This document shows positions 1 through 17,449 of a DNA stretch of 64,000 nt, piece by piece. This stretch comes from Sphingomonadales bacterium (GTDB lineage: Bacteria > Pseudomonadota > Alphaproteobacteria > Sphingomonadales > Sphingomonadaceae), in contig JADJAC010000010.1 of the NCBI GenBank assembly GCA_016704425.1, forward strand, positions 117,501 to 181,500, in the 5' to 3' direction. The position numbers were made by a program, and so were the translations under genes. The notes below the pieces were generated by a model. It worked only from the letters and a program-made list of their open reading frames with translations. It was not told the DNA's origin and did not search any database. Numbering within the stretch: position 1 is the first letter of the stretch; each line of letters opens with the position of its first letter.

Positions 1-873
1 AAAGGCCGCTCCATAGACGCTGAACCCGATCGCAGCTGCCTCTGTCGCGAATATGATGAAATATCCCTGCCCTGCGGCACTTTTCAGATTTGCGGCATCG
101 CGCGGAAGCAGCCGGACCTGCGAAACCCGATCGATCGAAAGCAGCCAGAGAAAGCCGCCCGCGCTGGCAACGACAAGCGCTCCGGCAACGAATGTATGCG
201 TGACCAGTCCCGCCGAACCGAGCGCCGTCACGGACGAGAGCAGAAGCGCCAGCTGGCGTGCGGGAATGCCCTTGGCCGCATCGACTTGCCCATCGGCCGC
301 TGCAAGCCATCGGATCAGTGCTGCAAAGATCAGCGCTTGTGCGGCGAAGAGCCAGAATAGCGTGCGCCAATGCTGACCTGTTGCGAACAGGCCGCCGAGC
401 AACGGACCGAGCAAGGTCGCAATGCCCCAGATCGCTGATATTGCCCCGAAAACAGCAGGCCAGACACGTTCGGGAAAGTTGCCAGGAATGGCGATGTAGC
501 ACAGTGCGACAATTGCCCCCGCGCCAATACCCTGAACAAAGCGCCCCAAAACAAACAACGGCATTGCGGGCGCTAGTGCCCCGAGTGCGCAGCCAGCGGC
601 GTAGACAAGGCCGAACAGGATGGTCATCCGCCGGATCCCGAAATCGCCAGCAAGCCTTGCTGCACAGGCACTCGCAAGAATCGAGCCGACAAGATAGGCC
701 GCAACCGTCCAGCCGAACCATTCATATCCGCCAATCGCCCGCGCGACGCTCGGCATGATCGTCACTGTCACCAACGTATCTGCAGCATTCAGCCAGATGC
801 CAAGGCACATAAGCGCCAGCAACAGCCCATATCGGGCAGATCGCAGTTCGCGCCAGGGATTCAGAGCAGCCAT
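1..873 (-). CDS. MFS transporter, drug-efflux-like (partial, C-terminus off window)
   Basis: This is an inner-membrane carrier of the major facilitator superfamily with unknown substrate. I read 291 codons from ATG 873 (MAALNPWREL) to the left edge without a stop, so the C-terminal part is missing. Hydrophobic helices are regularly spaced. The loop after the second helix carries AGDFGIRRM, the position of the MFS A-motif. It is followed by GRFVQGIGAGAIVALCY, a segment typical of proton-driven drug antiporters of the DHA2 kind. The gene starts 46 bp after the SulP gene on the same strand, so the two may be co-transcribed. The family call is firm and the drug-efflux role is inferred. Confidence 0.85.
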   Translation of the reverse strand, partial: MAALNPWRELRSARYGLLLALMCLGIWLNAADTLVTVTIMPSVARAIGGYEWFGWTVAAYLVGSILASACAARLAGDFGIRRMTILFGLVYAAGCALGALAPAMPLFVLGRFVQGIGAGAIVALCYIAIPGNFPERVWPAVFGAISAIWGIATLLGPLLGGLFATGQHWRTLFWLFAAQALIFAALIRWLAAADGQVDAAKGIPARQLALLLSSVTALGSAGLVTHTFVAGALVVASAGGFLWLLSIDRVSQVRLLPRDAANLKSAAGQGYFIIFATEAAAIGFSVYGAAF

Positions 874-919
874 CCGCTCGTCTTAGACAAGCCACTGCCA
901 AAGAAAAACCGTTTGCAGC

Positions 920-2221
920 TCAGTCCGGTTCGTCGCCACCCCAGCGAAAGGGCGTATGCCAGCGTGGCGCCTCAATTTCGCCGCGCGTAAGCCTCAGCAC
1001 GACACCGATCAGCGTTCCCAGTGCTATCGCCACTGTGAGGTCTGCCAGGACCGTAAGCGCCGCCGTGAGCAGCAGCAATGCCAGGTCTGCCTTGGGCAGG
1101 CGCAGGCGATCCTGCCAACGATGCGGCTCGCTCATCGTCCAGGCGGTCACAATCAGCAATCCGGCAAGCGCAGGAAGCGCCAATGCCCCGGCCATCGGCG
1201 CGGCGACCATCATGGCCAGCAGGATGATGATGGCATGAATCATTCCCGCCACGGGCGTGCGACCGCCCGCATTCACATTGGTTGCCGTCCGCGCGATCGC
1301 CCCGGTGGCTGGCAAGCCGCCAAACAGCGGGGACGCAAGGTTCGCCACCCCTTGCGCCACCAATTCAGCATTGGACCGGTGGGCCCCGCCGATCATCCTG
1401 TCAGCAACAATGGCAGAGAGCAGCGACTCGATCCCAGCGAGAAAGGCGATCGTCAAGGCGGATGGCAGCAGCTCGATCAACAATGCGACGCTGATCGCTG
1501 GAAACTGAGGCATCGGGATGACATTGGGAAGGGCGCCATAACGAGCAGCGACCGTCTCGACGGACGGAAAACCCACGGCCGCCGCGACACTGGCCAGCGC
1601 AACGACAAGCACAAGCCAGGGAAATTTGGGCGCCAGCCGTCGCAAAACGAGAATTGCGGCGACGCAGCCAATGCCAATTGCAACAGACGGGCGATCTATT
1701 GTCGCCCGCATCGACCATAGCCCCTCCAGCTTTGGCAGGAAATCCGCGGGAAGCGCAGCACCTGTCATTCCGGCCAGATCCTTGAGCTGGCTAACCGCAA
1801 TGACGATCGCGATGCCGATCGTGAAGCCTTCGATCACCGGTTCCGGAACGTGGCGGATCAACTTTCCCGCCCTGAGCAGTCCAGCCACGAACAATATTCC
1901 GCCCGCCATCAGCGTCGCAACCAGCAGGCCGTTCATGCCGTGATCGTGAATGACGCCATAGACGATCACGATAAAGGCACCGGTCGGTCCCCCGATCTGC
2001 ACTCTGCTGCCGCCAAGAGCCGAGATGACGAAGCCAGCGACAACCGCAGTCATAAGGCCGGCGGCGGGAGGCGCGCCCGAAGCGATGGCAATGGCAATAC
2101 TGAGCGGCAGCGCAACCAGTGCAACTGTGACGCCTGCAAGGGCGTCCGCTGCCAAAAGCTTCGGTGAATAGTCGCGGATGGTGGTGAGAATTTTTGGCTT
2201 CATGAGATCAGGAACCCGCAT
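920..2221 (-). CDS. SulP-family anion transporter lacking a STAS domain
   Basis: This is an integral membrane anion permease of the SulP/SLC26 family (sulfate, bicarbonate or similar anions, usually H+ or Na+ coupled). The 433-aa protein shows the N-terminal signature around PLSIAIAIASGAPPAAG, the block GGPTGAFIVIV near residue 75, and about ten further hydrophobic segments. It ends within about 20 residues of the last helix, whereas most SulP proteins run to 550-600 aa with a cytosolic STAS domain. That domain is absent here. ATG 2221 and ATG 2203 (MKPKILTT) are both possible starts, and neither has a clear Shine-Dalgarno. The gene lies just beyond the rpoC terminator, so it probably has its own promoter. 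Confidence 0.88.
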   Translation of the reverse strand: MRVPDLMKPKILTTIRDYSPKLLAADALAGVTVALVALPLSIAIAIASGAPPAAGLMTAVVAGFVISALGGSRVQIGGPTGAFIVIVYGVIHDHGMNGLLVATLMAGGILFVAGLLRAGKLIRHVPEPVIEGFTIGIAIVIAVSQLKDLAGMTGAALPADFLPKLEGLWSMRATIDRPSVAIGIGCVAAILVLRRLAPKFPWLVLVVALASVAAAVGFPSVETVAARYGALPNVIPMPQFPAISVALLIELLPSALTIAFLAGIESLLSAIVADRMIGGAHRSNAELVAQGVANLASPLFGGLPATGAIARTATNVNAGGRTPVAGMIHAIIILLAMMVAAPMAGALALPALAGLLIVTAWTMSEPHRWQDRLRLPKADLALLLLTAALTVLADLTVAIALGTLIGVVLRLTRGEIEAPRWHTPFRWGGDEPD

Positions 2222-2243
2222 AAGCCAAGGCGATCAATCTCCA

Positions 2244-2280
2244 AAGAAAAACCCCGCCGGATTGCTCCGACGGGGCTTTT
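2244..2280 (-). terminator. Rho-independent terminator of rpoBC
   Basis: Arms at 2252-2261 and 2266-2275 pair over about 10 bp (CCCCGTCGGA against TCCGGCGGGG in minus-strand sense, one wobble) with a 4-nt loop. The minus-strand RNA then runs into a U-rich stretch (TTTTTCTTT). It lies 26 bp after the rpoC stop and before the SulP gene. Confidence 0.85.
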
Positions 2281-2305
2281 GAAAAACGGCATTTGCCTGA
2301 ATGGC

Positions 2306-6559
<4,254 letters not shown>

Positions 6560-6608
6560 TGCAAACTCCTGAAGCTCGTAAGCTTGGTAAATCTTCGTTC
6601 CTGCGACC

Positions 6609-6684
6609 GTCATGCTGAACTTGTTTCAGCATCCATATATCAACCATTGCTGGCCGTATGGACCCTGAAACAAGTTCAGGGTGC
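6609..6684. repeat. Double-hairpin intergenic repeat, copy 1 (rpoB-rpoC spacer)
   Basis: There are two adjacent hairpins. The first pairs ATGCTGAA with TTCAGCAT around the loop CTTGT (6612-6632). The second pairs ACCCTGAA with TTCAGGGT around the loop ACAAG (6662-6682). The two loops are complementary, and the two 25-nt arms are also inverted repeats of each other with four mismatches, so a single long cruciform is an alternative fold. Read in frame, it gives the HPELVSGS...MLKQVQHDG peptide pattern that I recall as a common spurious translation in alphaproteobacterial genomes. A second copy lies at 60627-60694. Confidence 0.85.
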
Positions 6685-6700
6685 CGGCTATGTTGCTCAA

Positions 6701-10867
<4,167 letters not shown>

Positions 10868-10905
10868 GAAAATTTCTCGCCTTTGCCAAAAAACCGGACG
10901 CGCAA

Positions 10906-10960
10906 AACGACGAAAAGCCGCGCGACTCCGTCCCCGGAACCGGCAGCTTTTCGCGTCGTT
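10906..10960 (-). promoter_or_regulatory. Leader hairpin upstream of rpoB (attenuator candidate)
   Basis: In minus-strand sense, AACGACGCGAAAAGC (10960-10946) can pair with GCTTTTCGTCGTT (10918-10906), leaving a 2-nt bulge and a GC-rich inner segment that itself holds CCGG repeats. The 3-prime arm ends in TTTT. It sits about 40 nt before the rpoB start and inside the roughly 160-nt leader predicted from the promoter. Its effect on transcription is inference. Confidence 0.5.
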
Positions 10961-11035
10961 GTGAAACCTTGCCCCTCAATTCGCTCGATGCGCTGCGCGA
11001 CGGCACACCAATTCCCGAAAAGGCCCGGTGATGCC

Positions 11036-11064
11036 CATATAGGAGTCTGGGCAACGCAAGTCAA
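11036..11064 (-). promoter_or_regulatory. Sigma-70-type promoter for rpoBC
   Basis: In minus-strand sense, TTGACT (11064-11059), exactly 17 bp, then TATATG (11041-11036). It points toward rpoB with a predicted start near 11028, giving a leader of about 160 nt. No other gene lies between it and rpoB. Confidence 0.7.
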
Positions 11065-11129
11065 ACCCGCTTCCGTCGGCGCCACTGCTTCGCTATGCGA
11101 AAGCCAGTAGCCGGTTTGGGAGGTGCGTA

Positions 11130-12725
11130 ATGGTGGATGATGGTATCTTTATCGGCACAGGTGGCGGCAATCGCCAGGTGCTCAACCTCAAGCGCGCCAA
11201 CCGGCACGGGCTTATCGCCGGAGCCACCGGCACGGGCAAGACCGTCACCCTGCAAGGTATTGTCGAAGGACTCTCGGCCGTCGGCGTGCCCAGCTTTGTT
11301 GCGGACGTGAAGGGCGATCTTTCCGGCCTTTGCATGGCAGGCTCGGCCACGTCGAAAATCCATGAGATCTTTGCCGCCCGCGCGACCGAGATCGGGCAGG
11401 CTGATTGGGCCTACAGGGACAATCCGGTCCAGTTCTGGGACCTGTTCGGTGAACAGGGCCACCCGATCCGGACCACGGTTTCCGAAATGGGCCCGCTCCT
11501 CCTCGCGCGGCTGATGGATCTGAACGAAGTGCAGGAAGGCGTGCTCACGATCGCTTTCCATGTTGCAGACAAGGACGGGCTGCTGCTGCTCGATCTGGAC
11601 GATTTGCAGGCAATGCTCGTCAACTGCGGCAACCGCGCCGAGGAACTGACGCTCACCTACGGGAACATTTCCAAGCAAAGCGTCGGGACGATCCAGCGCT
11701 CATTGCTCCAACTCAGGAGTCAAGGCGGCGACCACTTCTTTGGGGAGCCGGCGCTCGACCTCGAGGACTTCATCAAATGCGACGATTCGGGACGCGGCAT
11801 CATCAATATTCTTGCGGCCGACAAACTGATGGCCAGCCCAAAACTCTATTCGACCTTCCTCTTGTGGCTCTTGTCCGAACTGTTCGAGACGCTTCCCGAA
11901 ATCGGCGATCCCGACAAGCCGAAGCTCTGTTTCTTTTTCGATGAAGCGCACCTCCTTTTCAACGATGCGCCAAAGGCTCTCGTTGAAAAGATCGAACAGG
12001 TTGTCCGCCTGATCCGGTCAAAGGGCGTCGGTGTCTACTTTATCACGCAGAACCCGATCGACATTCCCGACACCGTTGCCGGGCAGCTGGGCAATCGCGT
12101 GCAACACAAGCTCAACGCCTTTACGCCGCGCGACCAGGCCGCTGTAAAGTCCGCAGCCGAAACCTTCCGGGCCAATCCGAAGATTGACGTCACGACCGCT
12201 ATTACAGAATTGAAGGTCGGTGAAGCGCTGGTGTCGCTTTTGCAGCCCGATGGCGCGCCCTCTCCTGTCGAACGCACGCTGATCAAGGCGCCAGCGTCGC
12301 GCGTCGGTCCAGCAACGCCGCAGGAACGCGCCGTCATGATCCAGACGGATGCGATCGGCGCGAAATATGATGCCTTGATCGATCGCGAATCTGCGGAGGA
12401 AATCCTTGCATCGAAGCAAGCCGAGGCCGCTGCCGCTGCCGCTGCCCAATCCGCGCAGGCTGAAGCGGACAAGCAGGAAGCGATTGCGGCGAAAGAGCAG
12501 GCACGCCAGCAGGTGATCCTTGATCGCGAAGCGGCCCGTCAGGCGCGTGAAGCCGAACGGGCTGCCGCTGCCAAGGCCCGCGAAGACGCAAAGCCCAGTT
12601 TCGCCGAAAAGATGGTCGAATCGGCTGCCCGTTCGGCGGCGACGTCTGTCGGTCGAAAGATCGCGGGGCAGCTTGGCGGCCAATTGCTCCGCGGCCTTCT
12701 GGGCGGATTGTTCAAGGGAAGATGA
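11130..12725 (+). CDS. DUF853-type HerA/YjgR-like P-loop ATPase
   Basis: This is a cytosolic ATPase of the HerA-like group (DUF853, E. coli YjgR type). The partner and process are unknown. The 531-aa protein has Walker A GATGTGKT at about residues 30-37, Walker B CFFFDEAHLLF at about 267-277, and the conserved VYFITQNPIDIPDTV block. The last 120 residues are an Ala/Gln/Glu-rich, probably coiled-coil segment ending in small-residue repeats (GGQLLRGLLGGLFKG). The start ATG 11130 has GGGAGG nearby. Its end is followed within a few bases by the P450 start, suggesting co-transcription with the P450 and OPT genes. It is transcribed away from rpoB. Confidence 0.9.
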   Translation: MVDDGIFIGTGGGNRQVLNLKRANRHGLIAGATGTGKTVTLQGIVEGLSAVGVPSFVADVKGDLSGLCMAGSATSKIHEIFAARATEIGQADWAYRDNPVQFWDLFGEQGHPIRTTVSEMGPLLLARLMDLNEVQEGVLTIAFHVADKDGLLLLDLDDLQAMLVNCGNRAEELTLTYGNISKQSVGTIQRSLLQLRSQGGDHFFGEPALDLEDFIKCDDSGRGIINILAADKLMASPKLYSTFLLWLLSELFETLPEIGDPDKPKLCFFFDEAHLLFNDAPKALVEKIEQVVRLIRSKGVGVYFITQNPIDIPDTVAGQLGNRVQHKLNAFTPRDQAAVKSAAETFRANPKIDVTTAITELKVGEALVSLLQPDGAPSPVERTLIKAPASRVGPATPQERAVMIQTDAIGAKYDALIDRESAEEILASKQAEAAAAAAAQSAQAEADKQEAIAAKEQARQQVILDREAARQAREAERAAAAKAREDAKPSFAEKMVESAARSAATSVGRKIAGQLGGQLLRGLLGGLFKGR

Positions 12726-12727
12726 TA

Positions 12728-14008
12728 ATGCCAAAACTGCCAAATGAAGTTGCTGCTGCCCTTGTCGACCCGAAGGCCTATGGCGAATGGAACGGCCTGC
12801 ACGAGAAATTCTCTTGGGCCCGGGCAAACATGCCGCTCGCAATTGCTGAAAATGAGCGGTTTGATCCGTTCTGGGCCGTCACGAAGCACGCTGACATTCT
12901 TGAAATCAGCAAGAACAATGCGCTCTTCGCCAATGCCGTTCGCTCCCCCACCCTGGTCGACCGCGACGCTGAAGCGCTCGTCAAGGCCATCACGCCGAAC
13001 CATGATGGCCATTTGATCCGCTCGCTTGTCCAGATGGATGCGCCCGATCACATGAAATACCGGCTGCTGACGCAAAGCTGGTTCATGCCGAAGAACCTGC
13101 GCACAATCGAAGCACGCATCCGCGAGATCGCCCGCGACACGGTCGAAAAAATGCTGGCAATGGGCGGCGAATGCGATTTCGCCAAGGATGTTGCGGCCTA
13201 TTATCCGCTCCACGTCGTGATGAACATACTCGGGATCCCCCCTGAGGATGAGCCCCGGATGCTCATGCTGACCCAGCAATTGTTCGGCCCGACCGATCCT
13301 GAGATCAACCGGGCGCGGGCGGAAATTGTCAGTGCCGAACAGGCAATCCAGATGCTGCAATTCGTTGTTGCGGATTTCGAGACTTATTTTGCAGCAATCA
13401 CGGCGGATCGGCGCGCCAATCCGAGAGATGATCTGGCCACGGTGATCGCCACAGGCACAATCAACGGAGCGCCTATCCCGGACCGCGAGGCCAATGGCTA
13501 TTACATGATCGTCGCCACGGCCGGGCATGACACAACATCGGCTTCGACCGCAGGAGCTATCATGGAGCTGGCCAAGAATCCGGCCCTGTTCGCGCGGTAC
13601 CGCGACGGCACTGCCGATACAGCAGGGCTGATCGAAGAGGCCATCCGCTGGACCACGCCCGTGCAGCACTTCCTGCGCACGGCGACGGAAGATTGCGAAC
13701 TTTCCGGCCAGAAGATTGCCAAGGGGGACTGGCTGATGCTTTGTTATGCCAGCGGCAATCGTGACGAAGCCGTGTTCGAAGACCCCTTTACCTTCAACCC
13801 TGATCGCACACCGAACAACCAGATCGCCTTCGGCTTTGGCGGGCACGTTTGCCTCGGCCAGCACCTCGCACGCATGGAAATGCGCATCCTGATGGAGGAG
13901 TTGCTGCCCCGCCTGAAGTCAATCGAGCTCGCTGGCGAGCCAGCACGTGTGGAGTCCACTTTTGTCGGCGGACTGAAGCGGCTTCCGATCCGGTTCGAGG
14001 CGAACTGA
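12728..14008 (+). CDS. Cytochrome P450
   Basis: This is a soluble bacterial class I-type P450 monooxygenase of about 426 aa with unknown substrate. The heme loop FGFGGHVCLGQHLAR places the thiolate Cys at about residue 375. The I-helix oxygen-binding motif AGHDTTS lies at about 265-271, and the K-helix ExxR is seen as IEEAIRW. There is no membrane anchor. ATG 12728 is preferred because AGGGA lies 8 nt upstream. ATG 12722, which overlaps the previous stop, is the alternative. No ferredoxin or reductase gene lies nearby, so redox partners must be encoded elsewhere. Its stop overlaps the OPT start (TGATG). Confidence 0.95.
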   Translation: MPKLPNEVAAALVDPKAYGEWNGLHEKFSWARANMPLAIAENERFDPFWAVTKHADILEISKNNALFANAVRSPTLVDRDAEALVKAITPNHDGHLIRSLVQMDAPDHMKYRLLTQSWFMPKNLRTIEARIREIARDTVEKMLAMGGECDFAKDVAAYYPLHVVMNILGIPPEDEPRMLMLTQQLFGPTDPEINRARAEIVSAEQAIQMLQFVVADFETYFAAITADRRANPRDDLATVIATGTINGAPIPDREANGYYMIVATAGHDTTSASTAGAIMELAKNPALFARYRDGTADTAGLIEEAIRWTTPVQHFLRTATEDCELSGQKIAKGDWLMLCYASGNRDEAVFEDPFTFNPDRTPNNQIAFGFGGHVCLGQHLARMEMRILMEELLPRLKSIELAGEPARVESTFVGGLKRLPIRFEAN

Positions 14009-15217
14009 TGCGCGAACTGACATTCCGCGGTGTGGTCCTTGGCGGGTTCATCACCCTGCTGTTCACCGCTGCCAATGTCTATCTGGGCCTCAAGGTCGGC
14101 CTGACCTTTGCAACTTCGATCCCGGCGGCCGTGATTTCGATGGCCTTGTTGCGTATCGCCGGGAACTCGAACATCCTTGAAAACAATATCGTCCAGACGA
14201 TTGCGTCTGCAGCCGGGACGCTCGCCGCGATCATCTTCGTTCTGCCGGGCCTGGTCATGATCGGCTGGTGGCAGGGTTTTCCGTACTGGATCACCGCCGT
14301 GGTCTGCGCCATCGGCGGAACTTTGGGCGTCATGTTTTCGGTGCCGTTGCGGCGCGCGCTCGTGACCGGATCCGACCTGCCCTATCCCGAAGGCGTAGCT
14401 GCAGCGGAAGTGCTTCGGGTCGGTTTCGGCTCGGCAGATGGTGCAGCAGAAAACGCCAAGGGCCTGAGAATGATTGTCCTCGGGTCACTCACTTCGGCTG
14501 GCTTTGCATTGCTGGCGGCCATGAAATTGGCGGCGGCCGAGGTCGCGACGACATTCCGGGTTGGCGCGGGGGCAAGCGGCGCTTCGACCAGCCTGTCGAT
14601 GGCCCTGATCGGTGTCGGCCACCTTGTCGGGCTTTCGGTTGGCATTGCAATGGCAGTCGGGATGCTGGTCACCTGGGCGGGGCTGGTGCCGATCCTTACT
14701 GCGATGCACGGTGCGAGCGGGGATATCGCCGCGTTGGTGGATGATACATTCCGCAACGACGTGCGCTTTATCGGCGCCGGAACAATCGGCGTAGCCGCCT
14801 TGTGGAGCCTGTTGCGAATTCTTGGCCCCATCATTCGCGGCATTCGCGCGGCAATGGCGACCGCTGACGCGCGCAAGTCCGGGCAGGCGCTCGAACTGAC
14901 AGAGCGCGACCTTCCTATCAGCATAGTCGGTGGAACAATCCTCGCCCTGCTTCTCCCAATCGCCGGATTGCTGTGGGTTTTTGCAGCCGATACCGCCATC
15001 GCCGACGGCATCGCGCCTGTGATCCTCGGCACGCTGGTCTATGTGCTGGTCATTGGCGTCGTCATTGCATCTGTGTGTGGCTATATGGCCGGGCTCATCG
15101 GGGCATCGAACAGTCCGGTGTCGGGCGTGGGCATCCTTGCCGTTCTGGGCGCCGCGCTGCTGCTTGTCCTTGTCTACGGACGCGGTGGCACAGTCGAGCA
15201 AACCCAGGCGCTGATTG

Positions 15218-15225
15218 CCTATGCC
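15218..15225 (+). repeat. Target-site duplication, left copy
   Basis: CCTATGCC lies immediately left of the element and is repeated immediately right of it at 16732-16739. Both copies lie in the OPT reading frame (A-Y-A). Confidence 0.92.
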
Positions 15226-15312
15226 TGTCCCCCGTCAGCATTCAATAGACAGATTGGCTGCATAAAATAGGTGAGTGTTTTGGGTTCATCGTAGTGACTG
15301 TAAGGAACGAAG

Positions 15313-15654
15313 ATGAACGCAAAACACTCAAGGCCGTCAGCGCAAGCGGTGGTAAAAGACATCCGCCGTGCCACGCGCAAGCAATATGGCGCGGAGGAGA
15401 AGATCCGGATCGTGCTGGAAGGCCTGCGCGGCGAAGATAGCATTGCCGAACTGTGCCGCCGCGAAGGCATTGCACAGGGCGTGTATTACAAATGGTCAAA
15501 GGACTTCATGGAGGCTGGCAAGCGCCGGTTGGCAGGGGACACGTCGCGCGCCGCCAACACTGACGAAGTGCGCGATCTGCGCCGCGAGGCCCGGGATCTG
15601 AAGGAAGTTGTGGCTGAGCAGATGCTGGAGATGCGGCTGCTTAAAAAAGCATGA
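15313..15654 (+). CDS. IS element OrfA, helix-turn-helix transposase subunit
   Basis: This 113-aa protein has an IS3/IS911-type HTH: EEKIRIVLEGLRGEDSIAEL, then CRREGIAQGVYYKWSK (about residues 25-60). A leucine-rich coiled coil follows to the C-terminus (DEVRDLRREARDLKEVV). AAGGAA precedes ATG 15313. It ends KKA-stop directly after a run of six A residues and a G (15643-15649), the kind of slippery run where IS3 elements shift frame to fuse OrfA with OrfB. In the -1 frame, reading continues to a TGA overlapping the OrfB ATG at 15676. Confidence 0.9.
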   Translation: MNAKHSRPSAQAVVKDIRRATRKQYGAEEKIRIVLEGLRGEDSIAELCRREGIAQGVYYKWSKDFMEAGKRRLAGDTSRAANTDEVRDLRREARDLKEVVAEQMLEMRLLKKA

Positions 15655-15675
15655 TCGCGGATGGGGAGACGAAGA

Positions 15676-16655
15676 ATGAGATATCCCGCATCCGAGAAGC
15701 TCGAGATCATCCGTATTGTCGAGCAATCGCAACTGTCCGCTAAACAAACTCTGGATAAGCTGGGCATTGCCCGGCCTACCTTCTACCGCTGGTATGATCT
15801 GTATCTGCGCTTTGGCGCTGAGGCACTGGAGGATCGGCGCCCAGGCCCCAAGCGGGGTTGGAACCGCATCCCTGACAAGGTGCGCTGCGATATCCTTGAT
15901 TTGGCGCTGGAGCGCACTGACCTATCGCCCAGAGAGCTTGCGGTGACGTTTACCGACACCAAGCGCTACTTCGTATCAGAAGCCAGCGTTTACAGGCTGC
16001 TGAAGGCGCATGACCTGATTACCAGCCCTGCCTTTATCGTCATGAAGGCCGCCAGCGAGTTCAAGGACAAGACGACCGCCATCAACCAGCTGTGGCAGAC
16101 CGATTTTACCTATCTCAAGATCATTGGCTGGGGCTGGTATTATCTGTCCACCATCCTCGACGATTACTCGCGCTACATCATCGCGTGGAAGCTATGCACG
16201 ACGATGCGTGCTGAAGATGTCACCGACACACTTGAACTGGCGTTGGCAGCTTCTGGCTGTGCGTCGGTGCACGTACTACACAAACCGCGGCTGCTATCGG
16301 ACAATGGTCCCAGCTATGTTGCTGGCGAACTGGCGGACTTCCTCGCCGACAACGGCATGAGCCATGTGCGCGGCGCGCCATTCCATCCCCAAACACAGGG
16401 AAGATCGAACGCTGGCACCAGACCTTGAAAAACCGCATCCTGCTGGAAAATTACTATCTGCCCGGCGACCTTGAAGCCCAGATCGAAGCGTTCGTCGAAC
16501 ATTACAACCATCAGCGCTACCACGAGAGTCTGAACAACGTTACGCCCGCCGACGTCTACTTCGGCAGGGCAAAAGCCATCATCAAACAACGCGAAAGGAT
16601 CAAACGAAAAACCATCGAACAAAGGCGCTTGCATCACCGCAAGCTTGCCGCATAA
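15676..16655 (+). pseudogene. IS element OrfB transposase, frameshifted before the catalytic Glu
   Basis: This is an rve-type DDE transposase. From ATG 15676 (MRYPASEKLEIIR, GGGGAG upstream) it has an HTH region, then the first Asp in LWQTDFTYLK and the second in LLSDNGPSYV. At a GGG run (16398-16400) the frame is lost. The 0 frame reads RSNAGTRP and stops at 16428. Adding one base restores KIERWHQTLKNRILL and the conserved tail through 16655. The catalytic Glu (KIER) lies just past the break, so the encoded protein should be inactive unless this is an assembly error or a recoding site. Confidence 0.88.
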
Positions 16656-16731
16656 CATCAACCCTACACATGGACCCAAACGCTCAACTGTTTTAACCCA
16701 ACATATGTCTCAAATTATCTGACGACGGACA

Positions 16732-16739
16732 CCTATGCC
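16732..16739 (+). repeat. Target-site duplication, right copy
   Basis: Second copy of CCTATGCC, adjoining the right terminus GGACA of the element. The OPT reading frame continues directly after it with ATC TTC ACG. Confidence 0.92.
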
Positions 16740-17449
16740 ATCTTCACGACCGGCATCGTCTTTTCGATTGCGACGATATCGAATGACAATCTTCAGGATC
16801 TGAAAACCGGGCAACTCGTCGGCGCAACACCCTGGAAGCAGCAGGTCGCGCTCGTGATCGGGGTTGTCTTTGGCTCGCTGGTCATTCCCCCGGTGCTGGA
16901 CCTGCTGAATGCAGCGTTCGGCTTCTCCGGCGCGCCCAAAGCTGGGCCCAACGCCCTCGCCGCACCGCAGGCCGCACTGATTTCAGCGCTCGCAAGAGGC
17001 GTGCTGGGTGACAGTCTCAATTGGGGCCTTATCGGATTCGGTGCTGTGCTGGGTGCCGTATCGATCATCGTGGATGAGACTCTGGGTCGGTTTGGAAAGA
17101 TGCGATTGCCGCCGCTTTGTGTCGGCATGGGCATCTATCTGCCCATGGCGCTGACACTGTTGATCCCGATTGGCGCCGTGCTGGGACATTTTTATGATCG
17201 AGCCGTCAAGACTCACCGCGATCCGGAATTCGCCCGGAGGATGGGCGTGCTCGCAGCAACGGGCCTGATCGTGGGGGAAAGCCTGTTCGGCGTCGCCTTT
17301 GCCGGGATCGTTGCAAGTACGGGAGGCGACGCGCCACTGGCCGTGGTCGGAGACAGTTTCAGGACCCCGGGCATTGCAATTGGGCTGGCGCTGTTCATTG
17401 GCGCGGTCGCCATCCTGTATCGTGCGGCCCGCAAGGCGGTTGAAGAGCG

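Larger units (their letters stand above)
15226..16731 (+). mobile_element. IS3-family-like insertion sequence, 1506 bp, complete ends
   Basis: The ends are TGTCCCCCGTCAG on the left (15226-15238) and, inverted on the right, TGTCCGTCGTCAG (16731-16719), 11 of 13 matching, with TG/CA termini. It is flanked by an 8-bp direct repeat. It encodes a small HTH protein followed by a DDE integrase-type transposase in the same orientation, the IS3 two-ORF plan. Eight bp is longer than the usual 3-5 bp of IS3 and fits some IS481/IS3 relatives, so the subgroup is uncertain. The transposase ORF carries a frameshift. Confidence 0.92.

Noticed and set aside
16395..16431. Programmed frameshift producing full-length transposase at the GGG run
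   Set aside because: Programmed shifting in IS3 elements occurs at the OrfA/OrfB junction on A-rich slippery runs. There is no slippery heptamer here, so a mutation or sequencing error is more likely.
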